The position numbers and the translations under genes are program-made. From Bifidobacterium simiarum (GTDB taxonomy: Bacteria > Actinomycetota > Actinomycetes > Actinomycetales > Bifidobacteriaceae), in NCBI RefSeq assembly GCF_002802905.1, contig NZ_PEBK01000002.1, forward strand, positions 124,001 through 188,000: 64,000 bases of DNA. The letters run 5' to 3'. Shown here one piece after another: positions 1-10,279 of the stretch (its first letter is position 1; each line of letters begins with the position of its first letter). A model generated the notes under the pieces. That model was given only the letters and a program-made list of their open reading frames with translations, was not told the DNA's origin and made no database searches.

Positions 1-32
1 GCTTCGGGCCGCCAGTAATGACGGCCTTCCGC

Positions 33-73
33 AGAAGCCTGATTGAAGGCAGTGCCTTCAATTACAGGCTTCT
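33..73. terminator. Long hairpin at the 3' end of the DUF5648 gene
   Basis: Arms at 33-51 and 53-73 pair over 19 base pairs, interrupted only by a 2-nt bulge at 63-64. The hairpin contains the TAA stop (62-64, read on the minus strand) of the neighbouring gene. No clear U-tract follows on the minus strand, so termination or mRNA 3'-end protection is inferred from position and stability. Confidence 0.5.
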
Positions 74-1405
74 CCAGGCGACGCCTTCGCCCTTCCAGCC
101 GGCGCGCTGCACGGCCACGTACTCGCCGTAGCTGGTGGTGTACACGTGTTCGCCGCTGTGACGGTTGTACAGACGGTACACCTTGGTGCCGGCGTTCGGA
201 TTCACCGTCCACGCGGTGCCTTCGCCCCTCCAGCCGAGGCGCACGAGCATGTCGTGCTCGGCCTTGTTCATCGTCCAGTTGTGGTTGCCGTTGTTGCGGT
301 TGTACTCGCGGTACACCGGGGAGCCGATGCGGGCAGCGTTGAACGAGACGCCCTCGTCACGCCAGCCAAGGCGCACGAGCATGTTCTTCTCGGAGGCGTT
401 CGTGGTGTAGTGGTGCAGACCGGAACGACGGTTGTACACGCGGTACACCGGCACCTTGGTCACCGCCAGATCGGAGACGGTCACGTTGTAGTTCAGCGGC
501 GGGATCGTGCCGTAGATGTCCGAAGCCACCTGCAGGTAGTACGTGCCGGCGCCCAGACTCAGCGTGGCGGACTTGCCGGTCTGGTTGAGGTACCACTGGC
601 AGAGGCCCACCTGCGCGAGGTTCGAGCGGTACAGTCGGGCGGTCCACTTGCTCAGATCCCTGCTGTCGTATCGCTGGGAATGGAACGCCAACTCCACCTT
701 GGTGGTCTTGGTCAGCGTGAACCGGTACCAGTCCTGCTCGCCGTTACCGGTGTTCGCCCACGAGGAGGCGTTCGTGGTACGGCCAAGGGTCAGCACGTCG
801 GCGGCGGCGCGGCTGTTGTTCCATTCGGTCTCCCAGTTGGCGTTGACGCTGTAGCTCACCTTGAACGTGGTGGTGGCGCTGCCCCTCGAGAACGTAGCGA
901 ACTTGAGGTAATAGGTGCCGGGGGCGAGGCCCTGCTGACCGAGGGAGGTCTTGCTGCGATCGGCGATCGGATCCTTGGAGATCACCCGGTTGGCGCTGTC
1001 GATCAGCTCCGGCGAGCTGAATCGGTCGGTGGAATTCGCCAGCGGCGAGTACGTGACGTTCACCACGCCCTGCTTCGGCACCGAGAACTTGTACCAGTAG
1101 TCGGGCGAGTACTGGCCGTCGTTGCGCTTGATCGTGTAGGTCTTGTTCACCGCCACGGCAGCGGCATGGGCCTTGCTGAGGTTGGTCGCCGCGGAGGCAC
1201 CGCCGGCAACCTGCTCATCCTGCTGGGTCTGGGCGGACTGGGTCTGTGCCTGCTCGGTCTGTGCCTGCTCGGTCTGTGCCGGAGCCGACTCGGACGGCGC
1301 GGCCTCGGCGGCCGACGCGAACGACACCGGAATAATCATGCTGGCCGAAGCAAGGGCCGCAATGCCCAGCTTCCCCCATCGACCAAACATATGCTGACGC
1401 TTCAT
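62..1405 (-). CDS. Secreted cell-surface protein with PPC-like domains and three DUF5648 repeats
   Basis: The 447-aa product starts with a signal peptide (basic start, hydrophobic stretch about residues 12-33, Ala-rich cleavage region). A Gln/Thr/Glu-rich linker with repeated TEQAQ units follows. Two beta-rich stretches (about 85-200 and 205-315) each end in a PGTYYLKF/AGTYYLQV-type motif, as in bacterial pre-peptidase C-terminal domains. The last 130 residues are three copies of a roughly 40-aa repeat beginning YR.YNR and ending GW..EG, which is the DUF5648 lectin-like repeat seen on secreted actinobacterial proteins. No LPXTG anchor is present, so it is probably released or held non-covalently. 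An AGAAGG ribosome site precedes ATG. Its ligand cannot be told from sequence; a glycan is a guess. Confidence 0.8.
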   Translation of the reverse strand: MKRQHMFGRWGKLGIAALASASMIIPVSFASAAEAAPSESAPAQTEQAQTEQAQTQSAQTQQDEQVAGGASAATNLSKAHAAAVAVNKTYTIKRNDGQYSPDYWYKFSVPKQGVVNVTYSPLANSTDRFSSPELIDSANRVISKDPIADRSKTSLGQQGLAPGTYYLKFATFSRGSATTTFKVSYSVNANWETEWNNSRAAADVLTLGRTTNASSWANTGNGEQDWYRFTLTKTTKVELAFHSQRYDSRDLSKWTARLYRSNLAQVGLCQWYLNQTGKSATLSLGAGTYYLQVASDIYGTIPPLNYNVTVSDLAVTKVPVYRVYNRRSGLHHYTTNASEKNMLVRLGWRDEGVSFNAARIGSPVYREYNRNNGNHNWTMNKAEHDMLVRLGWRGEGTAWTVNPNAGTKVYRLYNRHSGEHVYTTSYGEYVAVQRAGWKGEGVAWRSL

Positions 1406-1541
1406 CAGAACCTTCTTTCTTCATCTCACCCGATATCCGCTGCGGGCAACGCCCCTATCTTCCCACGTCCTCTCCCCTACCCGACGTCAATCCCGATACT
1501 TGGCCAGCCCGATCACGACACGCCGATCGGAGTGGCCGATC

Positions 1542-1610
1542 GTGAACGGTCAGGCCAAATTACCGTCTTCGTGAACGGTTCGGCCAACTCCCCGCGAACG
1601 GTCAGGCCAA
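1542..1610. repeat. Three imperfect direct repeats upstream of the secreted protein gene
   Basis: Within the 354-bp gap 1406-1759, a 17-bp unit GNGAACGGTYMGGCCAA occurs at 1542-1558, 1571-1587 and 1594-1610. An 11-bp inverted repeat (GATACTTGGCC at 1495-1505, GGCCAAGTATC at 1605-1615) brackets the set. The repeats lie 137-205 bp upstream of the secreted protein's start codon, a position suited to regulator binding. No known regulator is recognised. Apart from the leuA terminator I see nothing else in the gap. Confidence 0.55.
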
Positions 1611-1674
1611 GTATCAGATCCCAGACCAGATACGATCGGGGATGACCGAACACGACCAGATACACCCGATATAC

Positions 1675-1716
1675 GAAAAAACGGTGGTCCGACACCGTGT
1701 GATGTCGGACCACCGT
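1675..1716 (-). terminator. leuA intrinsic terminator
   Basis: A perfect 14-bp stem (1681-1694 with 1703-1716, 8-nt loop) is followed on the minus strand by a run of six U residues. It lies about 45 bp after the leuA stop codon. Confidence 0.9.
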
Positions 1717-1759
1717 AATGAGATGACCGGCGAAGGCCCCGGCCCTCAGCCCTCAGCCC

Positions 1760-3763
<2,004 letters not shown>

Positions 3764-3825
3764 TCAGTCCCGGCAGGCCACGGATCGCGGCCATCAGGGG
3801 CAACTCCCACAGTTTACAAGCCGGT

Positions 3826-3858
3826 AACAACAGAAACACCCCGACGGTCAAAACCCGT
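3826..3858. repeat. 33-bp direct repeat, copy 1 (with hairpin)
   Basis: This sequence recurs at 4560-4592 with one mismatch (position 3848 t versus c), 734 bp away. Copy 1 continues into a perfect 9-bp hairpin, CCCCGACGG (3839-3847) with CCGTCGGGG (3855-3863); copy 2 loses the right arm. On the minus strand a T-rich stretch (TGTTTCTGTTGTT) follows the stem, so copy 1 resembles a terminator pointing towards leuA. Confidence 0.85.
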
Positions 3859-3909
3859 CGGGGGCTGTATAGTCGTGAGGCTCCGGAGCACAATCAGGGA
3901 AGGAATATC

Positions 3910-4359
3910 ATGCCGGAACATCATGATGACAATATCATCAAGGATATTGAACCCATGGCAACAGTCAGTCTGGAGGATCTGATCGCCCGAGCCATGCAAG
4001 AGGGCTTTACCGTGGAATCGCTATGCCTGATCGCAGGAATCACCGATCAGGCAACAATTCACCGTTTGGAGACCTTGGATTTCTCAGGTCTCGATCAGGA
4101 AACCCTTAATCGAATCAACTATGTACTGTCAGAACTGTACATGCATGACTTCGATAGTGAGCTCTATCTCATCGACATAGTCGAAACACTGCACACCATG
4201 TTCCGCATCCCTGTCGAAGCTATCGCAGCATACACGGGATTTACCACGAAACAATTGGAATCACCTTCCGCAATGTCGCATGAAGCTGGTAACAATTCCC
4301 ATTCTGTAATCAAGTTGCTCAACTTGTTCACCACCGCAGTCCGAGAAAAACTCCACTAG
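3910..4359 (+). CDS. AT-richer orphan protein, possibly helix-turn-helix
   Basis: The 149-aa soluble, helix-rich product is not one I recognise. Residues about 18-60 (EDLIARAMQEGFT, then a hydrophobic helix-turn of the type SLCLIAGITDQATIHRLE) have the spacing of a small helix-turn-helix domain, and a second similar helical pair follows near residues 95-120. The start has a GGGAAGG ribosome site; an in-frame extension upstream lacks one. A TATAGT box at 3868-3873 could be its -10 element. Base composition is visibly poorer in G+C than every neighbour, codon use is less GC-biased, and the gene sits between two copies of a 33-bp repeat. These are signs of recent acquisition. Regulatory function is only a guess. 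Confidence 0.7.
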   Translation: MPEHHDDNIIKDIEPMATVSLEDLIARAMQEGFTVESLCLIAGITDQATIHRLETLDFSGLDQETLNRINYVLSELYMHDFDSELYLIDIVETLHTMFRIPVEAIAAYTGFTTKQLESPSAMSHEAGNNSHSVIKLLNLFTTAVREKLH

Positions 4360-4559
4360 GATTCCTAGCGCTACCTTTTACGTTGGCCTTAGCGGTCACT
4401 GCGGCATCAGGTATTTCTACAACTCCTTCAGAAACGCGATCAAGGGGCGAGTAAAGGCCATAAGGGGCAATACCGGATATCTGTCCGGAAAACTCAAGGT
4501 AATCGGTTACACCCCTTGTACAGTCAATCAGCATTTTGTCGTATGAGACCATACCGACC

Positions 4560-4592
4560 AACAACAGAAACACCCCGACGGCCAAAACCCGT
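4560..4592. repeat. 33-bp direct repeat, copy 2
   Basis: Second copy of the repeat at 3826-3858. Between the copies lie the AT-richer orphan gene and about 200 bp of similar composition without a convincing gene. The sequence returns to typical GC-rich DNA soon after this copy, so the repeats look like the borders of an inserted segment. Confidence 0.85.
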
Positions 4593-4642
4593 TTGATGCG
4601 CGACAGTCAATCGCTCGTCCGACGGAAGAGGCCGCGTCTTTG

Positions 4643-4680
4643 CCTTCCCCTTTGAAGGGGAAGGTGGCCGGCGAAGCCGG
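4643..4680. repeat. REP-like intergenic double hairpin
   Basis: CCTTCCCCTT and AAGGGGAAGG form a 10-bp stem with a 2-nt loop (4643-4664), followed by a small CCGG/CCGG hairpin. The general form, a pyrimidine-purine hairpin followed by a GC hairpin, recalls the cluster at 11040-11149, so both may belong to a dispersed intergenic repeat family. It lies just downstream of the response-regulator gene and could also act as its terminator. Confidence 0.5.
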
Positions 4681-4724
4681 ACAGATGAGGTGGGATGAGA
4701 TGCTGCTTCGCCCCTGTCTATCGC

Positions 4725-5465
4725 TCACACGATGCGGCGGTGGGCGGCCCAGCGGGCGAGTTCGCCGCGGTTGGAAAGCTGGAGCTTGCGTAGCACCTTG
4801 GAGACGTGGGTCTCCACGGTCTTGATGGAGATGAACAGTTCGGCGGCCACCTCCTTGTACGAGTAGCCGCGGGCGATGAGTCGCATCACCTCCTGTTCGC
4901 GGGGACTGAGCACATCGATGTCGATGTCGTCGTCCAGATCACCGTCGAGATCGGGGGCGGCATCCGGCGCCGCAACGGTCGGGACCGGGGCCGGAGCCGC
5001 AGCCGGCCGCGCCGGTCCGAGTGCATTGAGCACGAACCCGGCCAGCTTGGGGCTGAACACCGCGTAACCGTCCGCCACCTGTCGGATCGACGCCACCAGA
5101 TCGTCGGCGGTGATGGTCTTGGTCACGTAGCCGCGGGCTCCGGCACGAATCACCGCGCCCACATCCACCGGGGCGTCGGAAACCGACAGGGCCAGATACA
5201 GCGTGCGCGGCGCCGCGGCCACGCTGCGCAGGATGATCTCCGAGCCGCCGCCGCCTTCGCCGCCCGGCACATGCACGTCGAGCAGCACCACGTCGGGCTG
5301 GGTGTCGGCGATCATCGCCACGGCACCCTCGACGTCGCCGGCCTGGCCGACGATCTCAAAATCGGGAGCCACCGCGTTCAACGTACTGATCACGCCCGCC
5401 CGAAACAGGTCATGATCGTCCACCACGCCGATGCGCACCGTTTTCTTCGCTGTATCCGCCATCAT
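4725..5465 (-). CDS. NarL/LuxR-family response regulator
   Basis: The 246-aa protein has an N-terminal receiver domain: acidic pair DDHD near residue 17, phospho-acceptor Asp in VVLLDVHVPGG near residue 63, and conserved Lys in YVTKT. An Ala/Pro/Asp-rich linker (about 145-180) follows, then a C-terminal LuxR-type helix-turn-helix (LSPREQEVMRLIARGYSYKE). The kinase gene lies directly upstream on the same strand, so the pair forms a two-component system. The divergent PspC/LiaF-like gene suggests envelope stress as the signal. GTG ATG ATG are consecutive; GGGGAA before them best fits the first ATG. The linker is longer than usual and low in complexity. Confidence 0.93.
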   Translation of the reverse strand: MMADTAKKTVRIGVVDDHDLFRAGVISTLNAVAPDFEIVGQAGDVEGAVAMIADTQPDVVLLDVHVPGGEGGGGSEIILRSVAAAPRTLYLALSVSDAPVDVGAVIRAGARGYVTKTITADDLVASIRQVADGYAVFSPKLAGFVLNALGPARPAAAPAPVPTVAAPDAAPDLDGDLDDDIDIDVLSPREQEVMRLIARGYSYKEVAAELFISIKTVETHVSKVLRKLQLSNRGELARWAAHRRIV

Positions 5466-5501
5466 CACACTTCCCCATTATGCCCGTATCCGGTCAAAAC
5501 C

Positions 5502-5607
5502 CGAGTTGTGAGGCTTTGATCCGCGATCCGACCATTCACGCCCACGGAAAATCAACGTTTTCAGCACCTCGAAACGCCGTTTCGCCGAACCCAAGCCTCA
5601 CAACTCG
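5502..5607. promoter_or_regulatory. 15-bp inverted repeat between kinase and regulator genes
   Basis: CGAGTTGTGAGGCTT (5502-5516) and its exact reverse complement (5593-5607) lie 76 bp apart in the 168-bp gap between the kinase and response-regulator genes. A smaller dyad, CGAAAC-GCC-GTTTCG, lies inside. The arms could form a large stem in the mRNA or serve as two protein-binding half-sites. The function is unknown. Confidence 0.6.
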
Positions 5608-5633
5608 CCATTTAGTTGCCATGTAGTCGACTT

Positions 5634-7010
5634 TCAGTCTCCCATCGGCTGGGTCAGGCGCACTTCAGTGCCCCAACCGGGCCGGGAGACGATCTGTGCA
5701 GTGCCTCCGGCGCGTTTCATGCGCCCCAGTATCGATTCCCGGACGCCGAGATGCCCTGCCGGCAGCCGGTTCGCGTCGAATCCGCCGCCATGATCGCGGA
5801 CGAACACCTGCAACCGACCGCCGCTCACCTCCATATAGACGGCGATCGGAGGAGCGCCATGCTTGGCCGCATTGGTCATGGATTCGGCGGCCGCGTCGAG
5901 CAGCGAGGCGAAATCCGGACGATACGGGCACTCTCCCACGGTCACCACTTCGATCGGCTGCTCGTAGGAATCCTCCACCTGGGCGGCCACCCGCTTGAGC
6001 ACGCGGGAGAACGGTTCGGCGGTCTGGCCACCGACCGAGGCGGACGAAGGCGCGGCAGTGCGTGACGCTGCTGATTGCGACGCCGCGGGTCTCGGATCCA
6101 CCGATTGGGATACCCCCGATTGCGACGCCGCCGGCCGCGACTCAGCGACGTTCACCCCCGCCGATCTTAGACCACCGGATTCCTCCCGGTCCTCCGCCAA
6201 ACCGGCACCGCCCGGCTGACGCGAATGCGCCACGGCCTCCGGATCGCCATACAGCCACTCGCGCAGATCACGTTCCTGCGAGCGGGCCAGCGCCGCCACC
6301 TTCTTCGGATCGTTGGCCTGCAGCTGGATCAGCGCCAGGGTCTGCAGCACCGAATCATGCAATCGGGAGGCGATGTCGGCACGAAGCTCCTCGCGGGCGG
6401 TCCGAGCCCGCTGCATGCCCAGATCGGACACCAGACTGATCCACCATGGCGCGACGATCAGCCCCACCGTCACCAGCATGACCAGTCCGGCGAGCGCGCC
6501 GATGAGCAGCACGCCGATGCTGGAAAACAGCGAGAACATCACGAGCACGCCGAACAGCGTCAGCCCGATGCTGCAGGCGGTGAGCACAAAGGTCGACCGG
6601 CTGGTATGCACTTCGGGATGCAGTCGGTCGTCCATGATGAAGCTCATCAGGGTCCATCCGATCGTCACGCCGACGAAGACCATGGCCATGCCGAGCACCA
6701 GTTCCTCGGGCAGTCCCATGATCGACCCCCATATGGCCAGTCCGATGGCCAGCACGCAGACCAATCCGACGACCGTGCCCGCGGCGGCCGGCCTGACGGC
6801 TCGTCCCCGCTGGGCCTGTTGGGCGCGGCTGGCGGCGTCGACCAGCGAATCCAAGGTGGTGCGACGCAGCGGGGAGTCGAATGCGGGCGCGCTCCCCGCG
6901 CTCCCCCGATCGCCGCCGGTCCCCGCCTTCCCCGCAATCGGCTCGGACGCCGGATCAGACGTCGGCTCACCGTACGGCATATTCGGCGTATGCGGCGTAT
7001 GCGTCATCAT
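5634..7010 (-). CDS. Membrane sensor histidine kinase (HisKA_3 type)
   Basis: The 458-aa protein has a Pro/Ser/Asp-rich N-terminus, two pairs of membrane helices (about residues 75-125 and 145-205), then a HisKA_3 dimerisation helix with phospho-acceptor His in ASRLHDSVLQT. After a 75-residue Ser/Ala/Pro-rich insert built from RPAASQS-like repeats comes an HATPase domain (N-box AAESMTNAAKHG, G-boxes DHGGGF and HLGVRESI). ATP-dependent autophosphorylation and transfer to the response regulator downstream are expected. ATGATG at 7007-7010 is preceded by AAGGGAG, which decides the start; an upstream in-frame start lacks one. It is divergent from a PspC-domain gene. In relatives the PspC domain is often fused to the kinase; here it is separate. 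Confidence 0.92.
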   Translation of the reverse strand: MMTHTPHTPNMPYGEPTSDPASEPIAGKAGTGGDRGSAGSAPAFDSPLRRTTLDSLVDAASRAQQAQRGRAVRPAAAGTVVGLVCVLAIGLAIWGSIMGLPEELVLGMAMVFVGVTIGWTLMSFIMDDRLHPEVHTSRSTFVLTACSIGLTLFGVLVMFSLFSSIGVLLIGALAGLVMLVTVGLIVAPWWISLVSDLGMQRARTAREELRADIASRLHDSVLQTLALIQLQANDPKKVAALARSQERDLREWLYGDPEAVAHSRQPGGAGLAEDREESGGLRSAGVNVAESRPAASQSGVSQSVDPRPAASQSAASRTAAPSSASVGGQTAEPFSRVLKRVAAQVEDSYEQPIEVVTVGECPYRPDFASLLDAAAESMTNAAKHGAPPIAVYMEVSGGRLQVFVRDHGGGFDANRLPAGHLGVRESILGRMKRAGGTAQIVSRPGWGTEVRLTQPMGD

Positions 7011-7066
7011 GTCTCCCTTCGTTGCCTCCACCCTAGCAACCGGAACCGGGTCCGACTCGGGGATTA

Positions 7067-7110
7067 GGGGACACCCAGACACGAATCAGGGTTCTTTCAG
7101 GGTGTTCCCC
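7067..7110. promoter_or_regulatory. Imperfect inverted repeat in the divergent kinase/PspC promoter region
   Basis: GGGGACACCC (7067-7076) and GGGTGTTCCCC (7100-7110) match as an inverted repeat with one extra base. They lie in the 258-bp gap between the divergent kinase and PspC-domain genes. This is a plausible binding site for the linked response regulator, by position only. Confidence 0.35.
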
Positions 7111-7268
7111 CATAGCGACGAAAGGCCGATTGCGGTGGAATGGAATCATCAGGAAACACACGTCCCGCCGGCCGACCCCGTGATCATGACGATCCGCAAC
7201 GAGCATCGCGATCACGGCCACGGCATCCCCGCGGCACGTATAGCACGTATAGGAAAGGAAGACGTACG

Positions 7269-8885
7269 ATGACGAGCACTTCAGGCGGCCCGCAGTATCA
7301 GGGCCCGCAAAACCCGTATACGCCACAGTCCGGCAACCCCGGCCAGCCCTACCGGCAGCCGTCCCAGCCGCAACGCCCGGCGCTCGGGTCCGAATTCTTT
7401 AATTGGATCCGCTCGCTGAACTTCTACCGCAGCACCGACCGCTGGGTGGGCGGTGTCTCCGGCGCGATCGCCAACCGCATCGGCTGGGATCCGCTGATCA
7501 TCCGCATCATCTGGTTCGCGTTCTTCTGCGCGGCCGGCTTCGGCGCCCTGCTCTATGGTCTGGCCTGGATGCTGCTGCCCGACGAGCGTGACGGCACGAT
7601 CCTGCTGGAGGAGGCCATCACCCACGGCCGGTTTCCGGCGGCGTTCTGGCTGTCGGCGCTGATGATGCTGATCGGATGCCCGGGCAGCGTGTTCGCCGTG
7701 CCGTTCATCTCGATCCCGGTGTTCATCGCACTGATCGTGGCGGCGATCATTCTGTATAACCGCGATCAGAACCGGCGCAACGCCACGAACCCCGGTAACC
7801 CCGGTCAGTCGGGGTTCGGCGGCCCCGGCAATCCCGGCGACCCCCGCCAGCCCTACGGCCCGAGTGCCCCGAACGGCCCGCAATCCGCCGCTTCACAACC
7901 CAACCAGCCGACCGGAACCGGAACGCAGCCCAACCAGCCCGGCAACGGCCAGCCCGGCCAGCCCTACAACCCGTTCCGCACCCAGACGCCGAACAACGGC
8001 CCGACCTTCTACGCCGGTCCGCAGCGCATGCGTCCCGTGCCGCCGGCCGTGGTCTACCGCCGCAAGCCGGCCGGCCCGGTGGTGGTGGGCATCGCCTCCG
8101 GTCTGATCCTGCTGTCGCTGGCCGCGCTGATCGCCATGATCGCGTTCGGCTTCATCCCCGGCGAGGTGTCGATCGTCACCCTGATCGCGGTGTGGATCCT
8201 CGGCATCACGCTGGCGCTCGGCCTGCTTACGATCGTCCTGGGATTCGTGGGACGCAAAACCGGCGGCCTGATCCCGATCACCATCGTGGCGATCATCGCC
8301 TCGCTGTGCGCCTACGCCGTGCTGCCCTCCGTCAACCACGCGGGCGCGACCATCGACTCCGTCACCAACAGCACCTACGTCAACGCACTGCATTCCGAAA
8401 GCCGCACGTACCACTCCTCCGACTGGGAGCAGCTGGTCGACGGCGGTCTCAAGGTGGTGAACTCCACGGTCACGATCGACCTGCGCGACTGGGACAGCCG
8501 TGACTGGAGCAACGCCAGCCCGGAGACCGGCCTGAACTACTCCTCGAAGGACTACCGCGGCTGCCCGGTCGGCGAGCTCGATCTCGAGGCGGTGAACTCC
8601 ACGGTCACGCTGCTGACGCCCAAGGGATGCGCGACCGGCTTCGGCGACATCAATCAGGCGTTCAGCCAGCTCAATCTGGAGGATTCGAATGGCACGCGGT
8701 ACAGCACCAGCGACTCGGTCGTCATCGACCGCAACGGCGATTCGGTGTACAGCTGGGATTCGCGATACGAGAACATCGCCGACAAGTCCGCGTACATCGA
8801 CGGCGAGCTGGTGTTCTCCACCGTCACCGTGCAGCGCGAGGTCTCCGGGGACTCGAGTTCCAGCTCGAACCCGTACACCAGCTGA
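7269..8885 (+). CDS. PspC-domain membrane protein with LiaF-like C-terminus
   Basis: The 538-aa protein starts with a Pro/Gln/Gly-rich cytoplasmic segment, then a PspC domain at about 40-110 (WVGGVSGAIANRIGWDP, then LLYGLAWMLLPDERDG), a further membrane pair near 135-165, a Pro/Asn/Gln-rich linker (about 170-270), and three membrane helices (about 275-370). The extracytoplasmic C-terminus has repeated VNSTVT-type strands, resembling the LiaF/toast_rack beta-helix that reports on cell-wall damage. GGAAGG precedes ATG at 7269, and that start excludes an implausible 43-residue extension. Divergent to a kinase/LuxR regulator pair, it probably modulates that kinase, as LiaF does LiaS. This role is inferred. 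Confidence 0.88.
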   Translation: MTSTSGGPQYQGPQNPYTPQSGNPGQPYRQPSQPQRPALGSEFFNWIRSLNFYRSTDRWVGGVSGAIANRIGWDPLIIRIIWFAFFCAAGFGALLYGLAWMLLPDERDGTILLEEAITHGRFPAAFWLSALMMLIGCPGSVFAVPFISIPVFIALIVAAIILYNRDQNRRNATNPGNPGQSGFGGPGNPGDPRQPYGPSAPNGPQSAASQPNQPTGTGTQPNQPGNGQPGQPYNPFRTQTPNNGPTFYAGPQRMRPVPPAVVYRRKPAGPVVVGIASGLILLSLAALIAMIAFGFIPGEVSIVTLIAVWILGITLALGLLTIVLGFVGRKTGGLIPITIVAIIASLCAYAVLPSVNHAGATIDSVTNSTYVNALHSESRTYHSSDWEQLVDGGLKVVNSTVTIDLRDWDSRDWSNASPETGLNYSSKDYRGCPVGELDLEAVNSTVTLLTPKGCATGFGDINQAFSQLNLEDSNGTRYSTSDSVVIDRNGDSVYSWDSRYENIADKSAYIDGELVFSTVTVQREVSGDSSSSSNPYTS

Positions 8886-8954
8886 GACGGCCGAACCGGC
8901 TAGACGGACGCATAACGACGAATACGACAACATGACGATGGAAGCGAGACGATC

Positions 8955-10142
8955 ATGAACCAGAAGAACGACGACAGCATCCGCGCCACCGCGGACGATT
9001 TCACCGACACCGTAGCGCTGGAACAGCGAGGTGCGACTACAGCCGCGACCGCGGCCGCGAACCTGACGGACAAAACGGCGGGTGAGCCGACGGGTGGATC
9101 CCCGACCGGTTCGGAGGATCTGACGGCCACGCAGCCGCTCAGCACGACGAATGATCAGTCGACCGATACGGTACCGATCAGCACCAACGACGCCGACACC
9201 GTGGCGTTCCCGGAGATCGCCGCGTACAAGGCCCTGTCCGAGGCGCCGACCCAGACGCTGTATCCGGAGCGGATCAAGGCGCAGACCGCGCAGACGGTGA
9301 CCATGCCTCCGTTGGACGATACCGACGATAAGGCCGACGGCGGCAATGAAGACGGCAATGAAGACGGCAACGGCGACGCCACCGTGCCGATGCCACTGAC
9401 ACCGATGCCACTGACGATGGCCGATCTGACGGACGACAAGAAGACGGACGAGGCCGAGCCGCAGCAGCCGATCGCCTATGCCGAACCGGTGACGCCGATC
9501 ACGTCGGCAACACCGACCCCGCAGCCGGATGATCAGGACGATCAGAAGGCGACTGCCGATGCTGCCGAACACCACGACGCGACCGACGCGGACGCCCGTC
9601 AGCGGGAGGCATGGGACCAGCAGCAGAGCGCGGCCCAGGAGTACGCGGACGAGGCGAAGCGCAACAGCTATCCCGGATCCGGCGCCGCGTATCAGCAGAC
9701 GACCGGCGCCGGCACCCCGTACGCCAACTACCCCGGCTGGAACCAGTACGCGCCGAACATGGCCGGAGCCGGTGCGCATGGCCCGGCCGGCATGGGACCG
9801 GGTATGGGCGCCGGCATGCCGATGGGTGCGGGAGCCGCCGCGGCCGGTATGCCTATGCAGCCGCCCGCCCCCGCCATCGAGTACAAGACCGGCCCGAACG
9901 CCCCCACCATCGTCTGGGGCGTGATCGTCGCGCTCGTGGCGGTCGCCGGACTCGCCGGGGCGTGGATGTTCGGCACCAGCCCCACGTCATGGTCGGTGAT
10001 GCTGATTCTGGTGCTGGTGGTACTCGGCATGGTGCTGGTGATCGGCGGCGTGGCCGCGGCCTTCCGCAGGCCGGACCGGCGTGCTGCCGATCGCAAGGTC
10101 GACCGCAAGACCTCTGCCGGAAGCAAGCGCAGCGGCAAGTAG
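8955..10142 (+). CDS. Acidic disordered protein with C-terminal membrane hairpin
   Basis: The 395-aa product is unrecognised. Residues 1-315 are low-complexity: first Asp/Thr/Glu-rich, then Gly/Pro/Met/Ala-rich with YPG and MGAG repeats. Two membrane helices (about 318-342 and 347-370) and a basic tail (RRPDRRAADRK) end the protein. The layout suggests a long cytoplasmic tether with the tail inside. It begins 69 bp after the PspC-domain gene on the same strand and probably shares its promoter, making it a likely accessory of the envelope-stress module. No catalytic motif is visible. Confidence 0.8.
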   Translation: MNQKNDDSIRATADDFTDTVALEQRGATTAATAAANLTDKTAGEPTGGSPTGSEDLTATQPLSTTNDQSTDTVPISTNDADTVAFPEIAAYKALSEAPTQTLYPERIKAQTAQTVTMPPLDDTDDKADGGNEDGNEDGNGDATVPMPLTPMPLTMADLTDDKKTDEAEPQQPIAYAEPVTPITSATPTPQPDDQDDQKATADAAEHHDATDADARQREAWDQQQSAAQEYADEAKRNSYPGSGAAYQQTTGAGTPYANYPGWNQYAPNMAGAGAHGPAGMGPGMGAGMPMGAGAAAAGMPMQPPAPAIEYKTGPNAPTIVWGVIVALVAVAGLAGAWMFGTSPTSWSVMLILVLVVLGMVLVIGGVAAAFRRPDRRAADRKVDRKTSAGSKRSGK

Positions 10143-10179
10143 GCAACGGTCATAGGCAACGGATAGCCCCAGTAAGCGC

Positions 10180-10221
10180 AAGGCCTCCGTCGCGACTTCG
10201 GATGATCGCGACGGAGGCCTT
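10180..10221. terminator. Bidirectional terminator
   Basis: A perfect 16-bp stem (10180-10195 with 10206-10221, 10-nt loop) lies between the convergent acidic membrane protein gene and the DUF5701 gene. Short T/A runs flank it on either side. Confidence 0.85.
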
Positions 10222-10279
10222 GTCATGACCGTCAACGGCAACGGCCGTCACCGGTAAGTGGCCGTCACATAAATGGCCG

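Noticed and set aside
3820-3863. leuA leader-peptide attenuation (CTG TTG TTA leucine codons beside a hairpin)
   Set aside because: On the leuA strand the leucine codons come after the hairpin and not before or within it, there is no start with a ribosome site, and the sequence is part of the 33-bp repeat.
4328-4585. 85-codon minus-strand frame with a SYDKMLIDCTRG segment faintly like alanine racemase
   Set aside because: It starts with TTG inside the direct repeat, lacks a ribosome site, overlaps the end of the orphan gene and is too short. A degraded remnant remains possible.
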